Program-made: the position numbers and the translations under genes | Shown: in pieces, positions 50,204 to 60,469 of the stretch | Position numbering within the stretch: the stretch's first letter is position 1 | Layout: each line of letters starts with the position of its first letter | Notes under the pieces: model-generated | What the model was told of the DNA's origin: nothing | Databases searched by the model: none | Seen by the model: only the letters and a program-made list of their open reading frames with translations | From: Lachnospiraceae bacterium | GTDB taxonomy: Bacteria; Bacillota; Clostridia; Lachnospirales; Lachnospiraceae | DNA length: 64,000 nt | Assembly (NCBI GenBank): GCA_015057325.1 | Contig: SVEQ01000003.1 | Coordinates: 124,001 to 188,000, forward strand | Direction: 5' to 3'

Positions 50204-51916
50204 TTACTCTAATTTAAACTTATCAACTTCGTGATAAAGAGCATCTGAAACCTTACTGCTTGTATCTGCCTGTGTTTCAATCTCTTTCATACTATCATTA
50301 ACCTTACGCGATTTATCGGCAATACTGCTAATACCGTCTGCCGTGTCTTCTATCGTCTGAGTAATCTGTCTCGTTGAAGCCTTCATGAGATCAACATTTG
50401 AGTATATCTCATTACCAACTTCCGAAAAGCTCTGGATTATCTCCCCAAACCGCGTTGTATTTTCCACAAAAGCATCATTACTTTTCTTTAAATGATCATA
50501 ACCACTCATAGCGGTAGTTTCGACAAACTCTATCATTTCCGATGCCTCATTTGCCAAATCATTAACCGCCTTAATTACCTCTTCGGAAATACTTCTAATC
50601 TCAGCTGCAGCTTTGGCGGAATCCTCTGCAAGCTTTCCTATCTCCTGTGCAACTACAGCAAAGCCTCTCCCCGCTTCTCCGGCTCTTGCTGCTTCTATAT
50701 TGGCATTCAATGACAAAAGGTTAGTTTGAGAAGAAATGCTGATGATGTTATCGGTAAGCATATTGATTTGTTCTACAGCTTTCGATTTTTGAATCTTCTC
50801 TTCAAGCTGTTCCTCCATAACATGAACTCTTTCTTCAACTTCGCTTCGTTCATTGTCAGCTTCTCTTCCACTTCTAAGAACATCTTTGCGTATTTTATCC
50901 GAATTACTGATTCCCTTTTCAATCTCATTAATCATTCCATCAACAGAATCTGTAATTGTCGCCATCTTATCATTTATCTCTTTCATCGTTTCAGATGTTG
51001 CTTCCATGGAATCGCTTATCGATTTAATTGTATCTGTTATTTCCTGTGAAGATGCCTCAACCTCATCAATATTAGAAACAATAGTCTTTGAAACCGTTTG
51101 AAGATCATTGGAATTTGATGTAATGCTCTTCATTATATCTCGCATAAAGGCAAGAAGATTATTAACATTATCAGCTATCGTTTCAATCTCATCACCGGTT
51201 CTGATATCAATTTCTTTTGTAAGATCTCCGTTACCAAGTGTTAAGTCTATAACCTTGTTATTAAGCATTGAGAAGTTCTCTCTCATGATTTTTCCAAGAA
51301 CAAACATAATAACAAGACCAATAATAAGCACGACTCCACAAATAAGCACAATAATCTTTGCTATATGCCCCGCCTGCTCACCCACCTTATTGGCACTTAT
51401 ATCAACTCCTACAAGTCCAACCACCTTTCCATCTAAACGGATTGGGCTATAAGCCGTAAGATGTTCTCCCCACTCATCAACTGTTATTTCATCCGCAACC
51501 GTTGTTTTGCCTGTAAATGCTTCCTCCATTGCAGGTTCCTCGTCAAAATCCTCACAGTAATCGGTCGGATCTTCCGGGTCAGGATCTATAACATACTCTG
51601 CACTACCATCATCACGAAGTCTTAAAGCATATACATACTCAACTCCTCCGTTCTCAAGAAAAACTGTAAGTGCATCATATAACTTGCTGTATTCATCGCA
51701 CTCTACACCACCCTCTCTTATAGCCTCAAAATCAGCCCCATCAAGAGTATTGGCAGCACATGCGGCAAGATTCATTGCATTTTCTTTAAGCTGTGTTTCC
51801 ATTGTGTTGCTCATATTGCTGTATATACCCACTCCAAGTATTACATCTGATACAACAAGCAATGCCATAACTATAACAAAAACCTTTGTAGCAATTCCTA
51901 CTCTTCTGTTCTTCAT
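50204..51916 (-). CDS. methyl-accepting chemotaxis protein
   Basis: The 570-residue receptor has membrane segments at about 10-32 and 186-208, an extracytoplasmic sensor of about 150 residues (Cache-like, with [20 protein letters not shown]), a HAMP linker and a long coiled-coil signalling domain with the hairpin tip [20 protein letters not shown] (about 395-414), which binds CheA and CheW. Ligand is unknown. CheV is encoded at 10128-11054. It sits between rlmB and sigH, which are usually close neighbours. Confidence 0.95.
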   Translation of the reverse strand: MKNRRVGIATKVFVIVMALLVVSDVILGVGIYSNMSNTMETQLKENAMNLAACAANTLDGADFEAIREGGVECDEYSKLYDALTVFLENGGVEYVYALRLRDDGSAEYVIDPDPEDPTDYCEDFDEEPAMEEAFTGKTTVADEITVDEWGEHLTAYSPIRLDGKVVGLVGVDISANKVGEQAGHIAKIIVLICGVVLIIGLVIMFVLGKIMRENFSMLNNKVIDLTLGNGDLTKEIDIRTGDEIETIADNVNNLLAFMRDIMKSITSNSNDLQTVSKTIVSNIDEVEASSQEITDTIKSISDSMEATSETMKEINDKMATITDSVDGMINEIEKGISNSDKIRKDVLRSGREADNERSEVEERVHVMEEQLEEKIQKSKAVEQINMLTDNIISISSQTNLLSLNANIEAARAGEAGRGFAVVAQEIGKLAEDSAKAAAEIRSISEEVIKAVNDLANEASEMIEFVETTAMSGYDHLKKSNDAFVENTTRFGEIIQSFSEVGNEIYSNVDLMKASTRQITQTIEDTADGISSIADKSRKVNDSMKEIETQADTSSKVSDALYHEVDKFKLE

Positions 51917-51951
51917 ATTTTGCCCTCCCCAATATTATTAATGACAAAAAA

Positions 51952-52707
51952 TCAAGCTTTTTCCATTCTCTGCCTTACTATCTCATAGGCCAATACTCCC
52001 GCTGCTACGGAAGCATTTAACGAATCAATATCACCCTTCATCGGAATTGAAGCTATATAATCACACTTCTCTTTTACGAGACGACTAACTCCGTTTCCTT
52101 CATTACCGATAACAAGCCCGATTGGTCCGGTAAGATTGTGTCTGTACATGACTTCACCGTCCATATCAGCACACACGAACCAAATTCCTTCGTTCTTAAG
52201 TTCCTCGATTGTCTTGGCTATATTGGTAACTTTAGCAACCGGTGTATAATTGATTGCTCCTGCAGATGCCTTAACAACCGTTGCAGTAAGACCCGCAGCA
52301 CGACGCTTAGGAATAATAACACCATGTGCTCCACAAAGATTAGCAGTACGAATTATTGCGCCAAGGTTATGTGGATCTTCAATCTCATCCAATACAAAGA
52401 TAAACGGTGGCTCGTCTTTATCCTTGGCAGCCTGCAATATATCAGACACCTCTGCATAATCATATGCTGCTGCCTGTGCAATAACGCCCTGATGCTTGCC
52501 AGTCTCTGACATCTGATCAAGTCTTTCCTTGGTTACATAATTAACAATTGTATCCTGCTTTCTTGCAAGCGTCTTGATAGTGTTAACAGCACCGTCATGG
52601 CATCCGTCTAACACATACAATTTGTCTATTGTTTTGCCGGAACGAAATGCTTCCGTTACTGCATTTCTTCCCTCTATTGTATATTCCTCGTATCGCACAA
52701 CTTTCAC
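51952..52707 (-). CDS. rlmB: 23S rRNA (guanosine-2'-O-)-methyltransferase RlmB
   Basis: RlmB methylates the ribose of G2251 in 23S rRNA. The 251-residue SPOUT enzyme has an N-terminal substrate-binding domain and the knotted domain with DEIEDPHNLGAIIRTANLCG, VIGNEGNGVSRLV and SIPMKGDIDSLNASVAAGVL. It follows mrnC by six bases in the conserved cysS-mrnC-rlmB order. Confidence 0.94.
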   Translation of the reverse strand: MKVVRYEEYTIEGRNAVTEAFRSGKTIDKLYVLDGCHDGAVNTIKTLARKQDTIVNYVTKERLDQMSETGKHQGVIAQAAAYDYAEVSDILQAAKDKDEPPFIFVLDEIEDPHNLGAIIRTANLCGAHGVIIPKRRAAGLTATVVKASAGAINYTPVAKVTNIAKTIEELKNEGIWFVCADMDGEVMYRHNLTGPIGLVIGNEGNGVSRLVKEKCDYIASIPMKGDIDSLNASVAAGVLAYEIVRQRMEKA

Positions 52708-52713
52708 CTCATG

Positions 52714-53157
52714 TTATTTCTTTTCGTTTTCCAAAACCTCAAGTCCCATTTGAACAATATCAACAAGTCTTTTGTAATCCTCCTGCAAATACAGATAACC
52801 AAGTACTGCCTCAAAGGCCGTTGCATTTCTGTACTCACTTCTTGTAGCATTTTTTGCCTTGGAATTAAAGTTAGCATTACGACCACGCTTATAGATTGCA
52901 TGCTCTTCTTCTGTAAGACTATCTCTTATTCCCTTCATCATTTTAGCCTGTGCCGTTGCACTAACTATTGACGTAACCTTCTTGTGATACTTTTCAACCT
53001 GCTTGTTGGATTTTGAAACAACCTTTGTACGAATCATCAAATCAAAAATGGCATCACCGATATAGGCAAGGGCAAGCGGGGAATAACTCTCCGGTTTGTT
53101 TTGCTCAATTTTAAATGTATCTTTGAAATACTTAAAAAAGTCTAAACTCTCTTCCAT
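52714..53157 (-). CDS. mrnC: Mini-ribonuclease III
   Basis: MrnC matures 23S rRNA ends and is an RNase III domain without the dsRNA-binding domain. The 147-residue protein has the signature YSPLALAYIGDAIFDLMIRT with the catalytic Asp, and ATAFEAVLGYLYLQ with the second acidic residue. Its start overlaps the end of cysS by 16 bases. Confidence 0.95.
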   Translation of the reverse strand: MEESLDFFKYFKDTFKIEQNKPESYSPLALAYIGDAIFDLMIRTKVVSKSNKQVEKYHKKVTSIVSATAQAKMMKGIRDSLTEEEHAIYKRGRNANFNSKAKNATRSEYRNATAFEAVLGYLYLQEDYKRLVDIVQMGLEVLENEKK

Positions 53158-54560
53158 TTTACGCCTTCTCTTGTATCCTCTAACACAATTCCTTCAGCAG
53201 CTAACATATCTCTTATTTCATCAGCTCTTGCAAAGTTTTTGTCTTTTCTTGCCTGCTGTCTCTCATTGATAAGTGCTTCTATCTCATCATCAAGTTTTTC
53301 CTTTTTTACTTCAGTTATAATACCTAATATATCGCAAAGCTTCTTAACCATATCAAGAGCAGCTTTGACAAGTTCGTTGCTGTTATCTCCACTTACATTA
53401 GAGTTGGTGTACTTAACCAATTCAAATATTGCAGATATTGCATCCGCAGTATTAAGGTCATCCTCCATGGCATCATCAAACTTCTTCTCAAAGTCAGATA
53501 ATCCCTCTTTAATCTTAAGTTCCTCTGCTGTTATTTCCGAATCTTTTGCATTGTTTGCTGCTTCCTCAAGTCTGCTAACTGCGGTTAATATTCTCTCAAG
53601 AGAAGCCTTAGCTGACTCAACTAACTGGTCAGAGAAATTAAGCGGGCTTCTGTAATGAGCAGAAAGAATAAAGAAACGTATTACCTGTAACGGATATTTC
53701 TCACCTATCTCTCTTATTGTAAAGAAGTTACCAAGAGACTTAGACATCTTCTCCCCGTCGATACGAAGGAAACCATTATGCATCCAGTATCTTGCAAACT
53801 CTACATCATTAGCAGCCTCTGACTGTGCAATTTCATTCTCATGGTGTGGGAATATAAGATCCTCTCCACCAGCATGTATATCAATAATATCTCCAATATA
53901 TTTCTTACTCATAACCGAGCACTCAAGATGCCAGCCCGGTCTTCCCTCGCCCCAAGGTGAAGGCCATGAAGGCTCGCCTTCCTTCTTAGGCTTCCAAAGA
54001 ACGAAATCAAGGAAATCCTCTTTCTCGTCTTCACCTGACACCTTAAGTGCATGTTTCTCGTCTCTGTGACCTGCCTCAAGATCATCAATGTTCTTCTTAG
54101 AAAGCTTACCGTAATCCTTAAAGCTTCTTGTTCTGAAATATACGGTACCATTTACTTCATAGGCATGACCTTTCTCGATAAGAACCTTAATCATTTCAAT
54201 CATGTCAGGAATTTCTTCTGTTGCCTTAGGATGTGTTGTAGCCTCCATAACATTAAGGTCTTTCATATCCTTTTTAACTTCCGCAATAAAACGCTCGGAA
54301 ATCTCTGAAGAAGGTACTCCCTCTTCGTTGGCACGCTTAATTATCTTGTCATCAACATCTGTAAAGTTGGATACATAGTTAACATCATAACCCTTATAGA
54401 GAAGGTAACGTCTTAATGTGTCAAAAACAATCATTGGACGTGCATTACCAATATGAATATAGTCATACACCGTAGGTCCGCATACATATATACCGACCTT
54501 ACCGTCATTTATCGGAACGAAGTCCTGTTTTGTTCTCGTTAAAGTGTTATAGATTTTCAT
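53142..54560 (-). CDS. cysS: cysteinyl-tRNA synthetase
   Basis: CysRS charges tRNA-Cys. The 472-residue class I enzyme has the zinc site beginning VCGPTVYDYIHIGNARP (HIGN as HIGH variant), WHLECSVMS and HHENEIAQSEA for zinc, and GEKMSKSLGNFF. It begins MKIYNTLTRTKQDFVPI. I looked for a T-box leader upstream and saw none; ispF ends 56 bases away. Confidence 0.97.
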   Translation of the reverse strand: MKIYNTLTRTKQDFVPINDGKVGIYVCGPTVYDYIHIGNARPMIVFDTLRRYLLYKGYDVNYVSNFTDVDDKIIKRANEEGVPSSEISERFIAEVKKDMKDLNVMEATTHPKATEEIPDMIEMIKVLIEKGHAYEVNGTVYFRTRSFKDYGKLSKKNIDDLEAGHRDEKHALKVSGEDEKEDFLDFVLWKPKKEGEPSWPSPWGEGRPGWHLECSVMSKKYIGDIIDIHAGGEDLIFPHHENEIAQSEAANDVEFARYWMHNGFLRIDGEKMSKSLGNFFTIREIGEKYPLQVIRFFILSAHYRSPLNFSDQLVESAKASLERILTAVSRLEEAANNAKDSEITAEELKIKEGLSDFEKKFDDAMEDDLNTADAISAIFELVKYTNSNVSGDNSNELVKAALDMVKKLCDILGIITEVKKEKLDDEIEALINERQQARKDKNFARADEIRDMLAAEGIVLEDTREGVKWKRV

Positions 54561-54616
54561 TTACTATTATCCTCCAAATTGTTCTTAATAATATCTTCTA
54601 TAAATTAATCGTATAA

Positions 54617-55162
54617 TCAGTTAGCTTTGGGACAGCCCTTACAACCAGCACAATTAACACCCTGTGCCATAGGATCGTAATTGTAATTCTCAACAGTCTC
54701 AAGTAAACATATTGCCTGCGAACTAATGCCCTCACCACTTCCGGTAAATCCAAGTCCCTCTTCTGTGGTTGCCTTGATATTAACCTGGTTTTCCGAAAGA
54801 GAAAGCGCCTCAGCAATTGTTGTTACCATATCAGGAATAAAATCCTTAAGTTTTGGTCTTTGAGCAATGACTGTCGCATCTATATTGCTTATTACAAACA
54901 TCTTCTCATCGAGAAGCTTTTTAACATGTCTAAGCAGTTCTATGCTGTCAGCACCCTTATACTTTTCATCCGTGTCCGGAAAATGTCGTCCTATATCACC
55001 AAGTGCAGCTGCTCCAAGTAGCGCATCCATTATGGCATGCGTTAGAACATCAGCATCCGAATGTCCTAGAAGTCCCTTCTCATATGGAACATTGACTCCT
55101 CCAAGTATAAGCTTTCTGCCCTCAACTAATTTGTGGACATCATATCCCATTCCTACTCTCAT
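54617..55162 (-). CDS. ispF: 2-C-methyl-D-erythritol 2,4-cyclodiphosphate synthase with Cys-rich tail
   Basis: IspF forms the cyclic diphosphate in the MEP isoprenoid pathway. From the ATG at 55162, 181 residues are encoded beginning [20 protein letters not shown], with zinc ligands in DVHKL and [15 protein letters not shown], and [15 protein letters not shown] near the end of the core. About 23 residues are added after the usual end and contain CAGCKGCPK, a possible metal site that I do not know from typical IspF. A start five codons upstream is possible. Confidence 0.93.
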   Translation of the reverse strand: MRVGMGYDVHKLVEGRKLILGGVNVPYEKGLLGHSDADVLTHAIMDALLGAAALGDIGRHFPDTDEKYKGADSIELLRHVKKLLDEKMFVISNIDATVIAQRPKLKDFIPDMVTTIAEALSLSENQVNIKATTEEGLGFTGSGEGISSQAICLLETVENYNYDPMAQGVNCAGCKGCPKAN

Positions 55163-55213
55163 ATAAACCTCCTGCAAGCATTGGCTTGCACAATATTATG
55201 TAAACAATTCTGT

Positions 55214-56503
55214 TTATGATCTGTAATCTCCATTAATCTTAACATAATCGTATGTGAGGTCACAGCCCCATGCAGTAGCCTTTGCCTCACCGTCATTTAA
55301 TGTTATGTTAACCATTATTTCATCCTCGGAAAGCACTTCTTTTGCAAAGTCTTCTGAGAAATCCACTCCGTATCCGCCACGACAAACCTCAAGCGTTCCT
55401 TTGGCAGATACCATATCAACATCTATCTTTTCAATAATAACATCACAATCGGCATATCCGATAGCACATGCGATACGTCCCCAGTTAGCATCTTCACCGA
55501 AAATTGCACATTTAAACAATGACGAAGCAACAACACTCTTTGCAACAGTAATAGCTGTATCCAAATCTTTAGCCTTATCAACGGTACACTCGATAAGCTT
55601 GGTTGCGCCCTCTCCGTCTTTTGCAAGCATTCTTGTAAGGTTCATCATCACAATGTAAAGCGCCTGCTTAAATGATTCATAACCTGCATCCTCTGCCACG
55701 ATTTCTTCATTACCTGAAAGACCGTTAGCCATTACACACACCATATCATTAGTTGATGTATCGCCGTCTATTGAAAGACAATTGTATGTAATCTTAGTAA
55801 CCTCGGAAAGTGCCTTCTGCATGAGAGTGGCATCTATTGCCACATCAGAAGTTATAAAGTTAAGTGTAGTTGCCATGTTAGGATGAATCATTCCACTACC
55901 CTTAGCCATACCTCCAAGAGTACATTTTGTTCCATTAATCTCAAATGTTACAGCAACCTCCTTAGGTACTGTATCTGTTGTCATTATTGCATTAACTACC
56001 TTGGCATTACCTTCATAAGAAAGACCGTCTGCCAGCTCATTTATATGATCTGCAATAGGTTTAATAGGAAGCGGAATACCAATTACTCCGGTTGAAGCAA
56101 CAACTACTTCCTCTGACTTGATATCAAGTACCTTTGCAGTCAAATCACACATTTCCTCGGCTACCTTGACACCATCTGTATTACATGTATTGGCATTCTT
56201 TGAATTAACAATAACAGCTCTTGACTTACCACCTGTTTTTGCAAGGTTTTCCTTTGTCACAAGAATAGGTGCACCCTTAACCTTATTGGTTGTATAAACC
56301 GCAGCTGTATTACAAAGTTCATCACTTACAACCATTCCGAGATCATTTTTAGTCGCTTTGACGTCAACACCGTTGGCAACAAGGTCCATTTCATGAGCCT
56401 GCTTCATTGCCATATCAATTCCTGAGTATACTCCGTTTGCCTTGAAACCTTTTGCGGCACATACACCGCCATCAACATAGGTATATCCTTCAAACTGTTT
56501 CAT
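55214..56503 (-). CDS. argJ: bifunctional ornithine acetyltransferase/N-acetylglutamate synthase
   Basis: ArgJ moves the acetyl group from N-acetylornithine to glutamate in arginine synthesis. From the ATG at 56503 429 residues are encoded, beginning MKQFEGYTYVDGGVCAAKGF. The self-cleavage site is present in GSGMIHPNMATTLNFITSD, where the second Thr becomes the nucleophile of the beta chain. An upstream in-frame start at 56566 would add 21 residues over the divergent promoter region and is not favoured. Confidence 0.95.
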   Translation of the reverse strand: MKQFEGYTYVDGGVCAAKGFKANGVYSGIDMAMKQAHEMDLVANGVDVKATKNDLGMVVSDELCNTAAVYTTNKVKGAPILVTKENLAKTGGKSRAVIVNSKNANTCNTDGVKVAEEMCDLTAKVLDIKSEEVVVASTGVIGIPLPIKPIADHINELADGLSYEGNAKVVNAIMTTDTVPKEVAVTFEINGTKCTLGGMAKGSGMIHPNMATTLNFITSDVAIDATLMQKALSEVTKITYNCLSIDGDTSTNDMVCVMANGLSGNEEIVAEDAGYESFKQALYIVMMNLTRMLAKDGEGATKLIECTVDKAKDLDTAITVAKSVVASSLFKCAIFGEDANWGRIACAIGYADCDVIIEKIDVDMVSAKGTLEVCRGGYGVDFSEDFAKEVLSEDEIMVNITLNDGEAKATAWGCDLTYDYVKINGDYRS

Positions 56504-56637
56504 AAAACATTGCCTTCTTTCTCTTTCTTGTTTTCTTATATTATGATCTGTATCTAATCTTGACATCCGTCAAATCTTCACGCATTATATCATATATAAA
56601 TGTATATAACAAATATATATTGAAAGGAGCGTACATC

Positions 56638-56817
56638 ATGTCTAATCTTCCAACAGATCCTATGATACTGTTAAGCTATATAAACACCAAGCTTCGTGAT
56701 GAATACGAAAGTCTTAACGCTATGTGTGAGGACTTACAGCTTGATGAAGAAGCAATCACCTCAAAGCTTTCGACTATCGATTATCATTACGATTCAAATC
56801 TAAATCGCTTTATGTAG
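56638..56817 (+). CDS. DUF4250 family small protein
   Basis: From the ATG at 56638, after GAAAGGAGC, 59 residues are encoded: MSNLPTDPMILLSYINTKLR and so on, with a helical, HTH-like pattern and LDEEAITSKLSTIDYHYD. This matches DUF4250. Function is unknown. It stands alone, divergent from argJ, and its stop TAG lies within the terminator hairpin. Confidence 0.85.
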   Translation: MSNLPTDPMILLSYINTKLRDEYESLNAMCEDLQLDEEAITSKLSTIDYHYDSNLNRFM

Positions 56818-56834
56818 GCAGGATAATCCTGCCT
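56816..56834. terminator. hairpin between convergent genes
   Basis: AGGCAGGA and TCCTGCCT form an 8 bp stem with a TAA loop, overlapping the stop codon of the DUF4250 gene and 14 bases from the end of the permease gene. The T tails are weak on both strands. Confidence 0.65.
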
Positions 56835-56847
56835 ATTATTGTACGCG

Positions 56848-58263
56848 TTATTCTTCGTCTTTATCTTCCGGCAAATCCTCTTCTTTCTTTTTATGTTTTT
56901 CCTCTCGAAGCTTTGCCTCTTTTTCTATAATCTTCTTCTCATTTTCTTCTCTTTGCTTTAATGCCTCTTCCTTTTTTGCCTTATCAAATGAAAAAACTCC
57001 GATACCCTTCCTAATCGGATCATGATTAATCAATACAGGTTTTCCGTCGTCAGGACTGATATAATCAATTTCAAAATACTCTTCCGAATTAAGAGGTAGT
57101 TTTTTCTTTTCAAGTCTTCCCCTGCAAATGGTACTTATAAGTGTATAAATGCATGCAAAACACGGTGCTCCAAGTATCATTCCCGGCACACCAAAGAATC
57201 CTCCGCCGACAAGAATTGCAAACAATATCCACATACTTGAGAGGTTAAGCTTATCTCCCAATATTACAGGTCCGATAATATTGCCGTCCACCTGCTGTAA
57301 TACAACAGCAAATATTGCAAATATAATTCCTGCCTTAACATCAGTCATTAACAATATCAAGACACTTGGTACGGCTCCTATGATAGGTCCGAAGTAAGGA
57401 ATGATATTGGTAACGCCAACAATGATACTAATCAATACTGCATAATCAAGCTGAACAATTGTCATGAATATATAGCATATCAAACCAATGATAAATGAAT
57501 CTACAATCTTACCACTGATGAAACCGCCAAATACCTTGTCCATGTAACGAACACCACGGATAATCTGATTTGCATTTGTCGTATCAAAAAGACTATACAA
57601 AAACTTCTTACCTGTAGCTGCCAATACTTCCTTTTCCAAAAGAACATAGATAGAAATGATAACCGCAAGAACTACATTTAACACAAGTTTAAGACCGCCC
57701 ATGATACCACTTGTTATTCCCGCAACTATCTTGTCCATGTTGGGAAGTACATCATCATTAAGGTAATCTATTGCCTGTGAATACAGTTTTTCCGAAGCAA
57801 CCAACAGATATTCACTCACCTCAGAATGCTTTTTATCAAGCGACATAATCCATTCCGACAAATGATTATAGTAGTTCGGGGCTTCTGTTACGATTTTAAG
57901 TAATGATTGATATATCTGCGGAATTACAAGATAAAGTCCTCCGATAACAAGAAAAAGAAATAATGCAATTGTAAATAACAGACCCAATCCTCTTGAAAAC
58001 TTTTTGACATCTTTTTTCTCCTTGAAAACCTTGTTTCCAACAGGTGTAAAAAGGTAATGCTCGAAGAAATTAAGCACCGGCGTTTGAAGATACGCAAGGA
58101 CAAAGCCTGCTATAATCGGCGCGAGTGTGCCTTTTATCAAGGTCTTTATAGCCTCGTATTCCTTTTTGTGTTCTAAAGTATAATTAAACATAAGCGATAA
58201 CACAACTACAACAAGAAGTGTTATGCCAAGTTTGACATATTTATTATTAAATCTTTTCTTCAT
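56848..58263 (-). CDS. AI-2E family permease
   Basis: The 471-residue protein has about eight hydrophobic segments between residues 10 and 385 with the family's typical features: NFFEHYLF near the first helices, the long amphipathic middle part and GVTNIIPYFGPIIGAVPS and QQVDGNIIGPVILGDK in the second half. A cytosolic tail of about 75 residues is charged (Lys/Glu-rich). Members are named after autoinducer-2 export but many have other or unknown substrates. Confidence 0.88.
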   Translation of the reverse strand: MKKRFNNKYVKLGITLLVVVVLSLMFNYTLEHKKEYEAIKTLIKGTLAPIIAGFVLAYLQTPVLNFFEHYLFTPVGNKVFKEKKDVKKFSRGLGLLFTIALFLFLVIGGLYLVIPQIYQSLLKIVTEAPNYYNHLSEWIMSLDKKHSEVSEYLLVASEKLYSQAIDYLNDDVLPNMDKIVAGITSGIMGGLKLVLNVVLAVIISIYVLLEKEVLAATGKKFLYSLFDTTNANQIIRGVRYMDKVFGGFISGKIVDSFIIGLICYIFMTIVQLDYAVLISIIVGVTNIIPYFGPIIGAVPSVLILLMTDVKAGIIFAIFAVVLQQVDGNIIGPVILGDKLNLSSMWILFAILVGGGFFGVPGMILGAPCFACIYTLISTICRGRLEKKKLPLNSEEYFEIDYISPDDGKPVLINHDPIRKGIGVFSFDKAKKEEALKQREENEKKIIEKEAKLREEKHKKKEEDLPEDKDEE

Positions 58264-58356
58264 AAAATAAGCCTCCCATTATGGTTTATGTATGATTTTC
58301 CAACAGCAATTATTATAATCCATATTCAACCATTAGTCCACAAAAAGAAACAAGAA

Positions 58357-58393
58357 AAAGGAGACAGACGGGCACTTCCCGATTGTCTCCTTT
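58357..58393 (-). terminator. terminator after the stomatin-like gene
   Basis: AAAGGAGACA pairs with TGTCTCCTTT around a loop that itself contains CGGG/CCCG. On the minus strand the tail is TTTTTCTTG. It ends the stomatin/NfeD transcript. Confidence 0.82.
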
Positions 58394-58418
58394 GTATTGC
58401 ATATAATAAATGATTCTT

Positions 58419-59360
58419 TTATGCTTCCTCGTTCTTACCAACTTCAACAACTGACTTTGCAAGTCCTGCAAGTCCCTGAATCTCTGAAGGAATGATAATC
58501 TTTGTAGCCTTTCCATCAGCAGCCTTGCCAAATGCTTCAAGACTCTTAAGCTTGATAACAGCATTACTTGGCGCAGACTCATTTAACAATGTGATACCGT
58601 CTGCATTAGCTTTCTGAATTGCGATAATAGCCTCAGCCTGACCTTCAGCCTCACGAATAGTTGCTTCCTTCTTAGCCTCAGCACGAAGAATTGCTGACTG
58701 CTTCTCTGCCTCTGCCTCAAGAATAACTGACTCCTTGTGACCTTCTGCACGAAGAATTGCTGATTTCTTCTCACCTTCTGCGATAAGAATCTGCTCACGT
58801 CTCTCACGCTCTGCCTTCATCTGTTTCTCCATTGCATCCTGAATAGCTGCCGGAGGAATAATGTTCTTAAGCTCTACACGGTTAACCTTGATTCCCCAAG
58901 GATCTGTTGCCTCATCAAGAGTTGCACGCATCTTTGTGTTGATTGTCTCTCTTGATGTAAGTGTCTGGTCAAGCTCAAGATCACCGATAATGTTACGAAG
59001 AGTTGTGGCTGTAAGATTCTCAATAGCCATAATAGGATTCTCTACACCGTAACAGAAAAGCTTCGGATCTGTGATCTGGAAGAATACAACCGTATCAATT
59101 CTCATTGTAACGTTATCCTTAGTAATAACCGGCTGAGGTGCAAAATCCACAACCTGCTCCTTAAGAGTAACTTTCTTAGCCACCTTATCAATAATCGGTG
59201 TCTTAAGATGAAGTCCTACTGACCAAGTTCCTGCATAAGTACCAAGACGCTCAATAACATAAGCGTGTGCCTGTGGAACAATGCGAATACAACTTGATAC
59301 GATTATTATTACCACAAATAATAAAAACATTAAAAAACCTAAACCTGCTCCTGGTCCCAT
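58419..59360 (-). CDS. SPFH/band 7 (stomatin-like) membrane protein
   Basis: The 313-residue protein has one N-terminal membrane segment (about 6-24), the SPFH domain (about 25-190: RIVPQAHAYVIERLGTYAG, PIMAIENLTATTLRNIIGDL) and a long Ala/Glu-rich coiled coil with repeats such as ILRAEGHKESVILEAEAEKQ. Such proteins form ring-like membrane assemblies and are usually paired with NfeD, which is encoded directly upstream here. Confidence 0.92.
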   Translation of the reverse strand: MGPGAGLGFLMFLLFVVIIIVSSCIRIVPQAHAYVIERLGTYAGTWSVGLHLKTPIIDKVAKKVTLKEQVVDFAPQPVITKDNVTMRIDTVVFFQITDPKLFCYGVENPIMAIENLTATTLRNIIGDLELDQTLTSRETINTKMRATLDEATDPWGIKVNRVELKNIIPPAAIQDAMEKQMKAERERREQILIAEGEKKSAILRAEGHKESVILEAEAEKQSAILRAEAKKEATIREAEGQAEAIIAIQKANADGITLLNESAPSNAVIKLKSLEAFGKAADGKATKIIIPSEIQGLAGLAKSVVEVGKNEEA

Positions 59361-59431
59361 AAAAATAAATCCCCTTTCGATTAGTTAATTTTATATGAAA
59401 ATGCATTATTGCACTATTCATATCTTGTCAT

Positions 59432-59917
59432 TTACACGTTAGATATAATCTCTTCAGAAAGCTTATCCTCATCAACCTTGTCAACAATAAGCTTAACGCC
59501 TGATATCTCGACAACCTTTGCCATATATCCTTCTTTGATAATAACGCTGTCATCTTTTGTTCTTGCAGTCCATTCCATTCCGCCAATCTTACAACGACCT
59601 GTGTCTTTGAGATTATTGATCTCCTCAAGAACCACTGCGTTCTGTCCTACAAGTGCTTCTGCATTGGTCTTTTCTGTCTTAGGCTCAAGATACTTCATTG
59701 CAAGCGGTCTTGTAAGGAATAACAATGCAAGCGCTACTACTACAAAAAGAATAATCTGAACCACAAGATTAGCCCCGCAAAGTGCTGCTATTGCAGCCAC
59801 AAACGCACCACCTGCAAACCATATTGTTGTAAGACCAAGACTTATAATCTCAGTTACAATAAATATCGCCGCAAGCAAAAGCCAGCAAACAACCTCTGAT
59901 CCGATAATCATAATCAT
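59432..59917 (-). CDS. NfeD family membrane protein
   Basis: The 161-residue protein has about three membrane segments (about 8-75) and a C-terminal OB-fold domain (about 95-160, ALVGQNAVVLEEINNLKDTG and GYMAKVVEISGVKLIVDKVD). It is the short NfeD form without a protease domain. The stomatin-like gene follows 71 bases downstream, the standard pair. Confidence 0.9.
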   Translation of the reverse strand: MIMIIGSEVVCWLLLAAIFIVTEIISLGLTTIWFAGGAFVAAIAALCGANLVVQIILFVVVALALLFLTRPLAMKYLEPKTEKTNAEALVGQNAVVLEEINNLKDTGRCKIGGMEWTARTKDDSVIIKEGYMAKVVEISGVKLIVDKVDEDKLSEEIISNV

Positions 59918-59935
59918 TACCCCCTTTTAAGCTAA

Positions 59936-60469
59936 TTATTTTCCATCATATATAAGTAATGAATCTATATCATATTCTGAAAGACGGTCTCTTCCTTTAA
60001 GTCCTGCAAGCTCCATAACGAACTCAATCTTAACAACCTCTCCGCCAAGAGACTCAACCATCTCAATGATAGCTTCTATTGTTCCGCCTGTTGCAATAAG
60101 GTCATCAACTATAACAACCTTATCTCCCGGCTTAATTGCATCCTTGTGCATCTCGATTACGGCAGTACCATACTCAAGTGCATATTCCTTCTCTATTGTC
60201 TCACATGGAAGCTTACCCTTCTTACGAACAGGAACAAATCCCTTATTATAAGCATATGCAACCGGCATTCCGAATATAAATCCTCTTGACTCCGGTCCCA
60301 AAACAACATCAAAATCAACACCTTTGAGATTCTCAATTATGCCGTCAACAGACTTCTTAAGTCCGTCCGGATCCTGCAAAATTGATGTTATGTCTCTAAA
60401 AATGATTCCCGGCTCCGGAAAATCAGGAATACTCCTTACATATTGGTCAATTCCGTATCTATCTTCCAT
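59936..60469 (-). CDS. apt: adenine phosphoribosyltransferase
   Basis: Apt salvages adenine to AMP with PRPP. The 177-residue protein has the family start IRSIPDFPEPGIIFRDIT-like sequence (here VRSIPDFPEPGIIFRDI), GPESRGFIFG and the PRPP-binding motif VVIVDDLIATGGT. I take the second of two adjacent ATGs as start, six bases after GGAGG. NfeD lies 18 bases downstream. Confidence 0.96.
   Translation of the reverse strand: MEDRYGIDQYVRSIPDFPEPGIIFRDITSILQDPDGLKKSVDGIIENLKGVDFDVVLGPESRGFIFGMPVAYAYNKGFVPVRKKGKLPCETIEKEYALEYGTAVIEMHKDAIKPGDKVVIVDDLIATGGTIEAIIEMVESLGGEVVKIEFVMELAGLKGRDRLSEYDIDSLLIYDGK

Noticed and set aside
53142-54616. T-box riboswitch searched upstream of cysS
   Set aside because: The gap to ispF is only 56 bases and holds no specifier or antiterminator-like structure that I can see.
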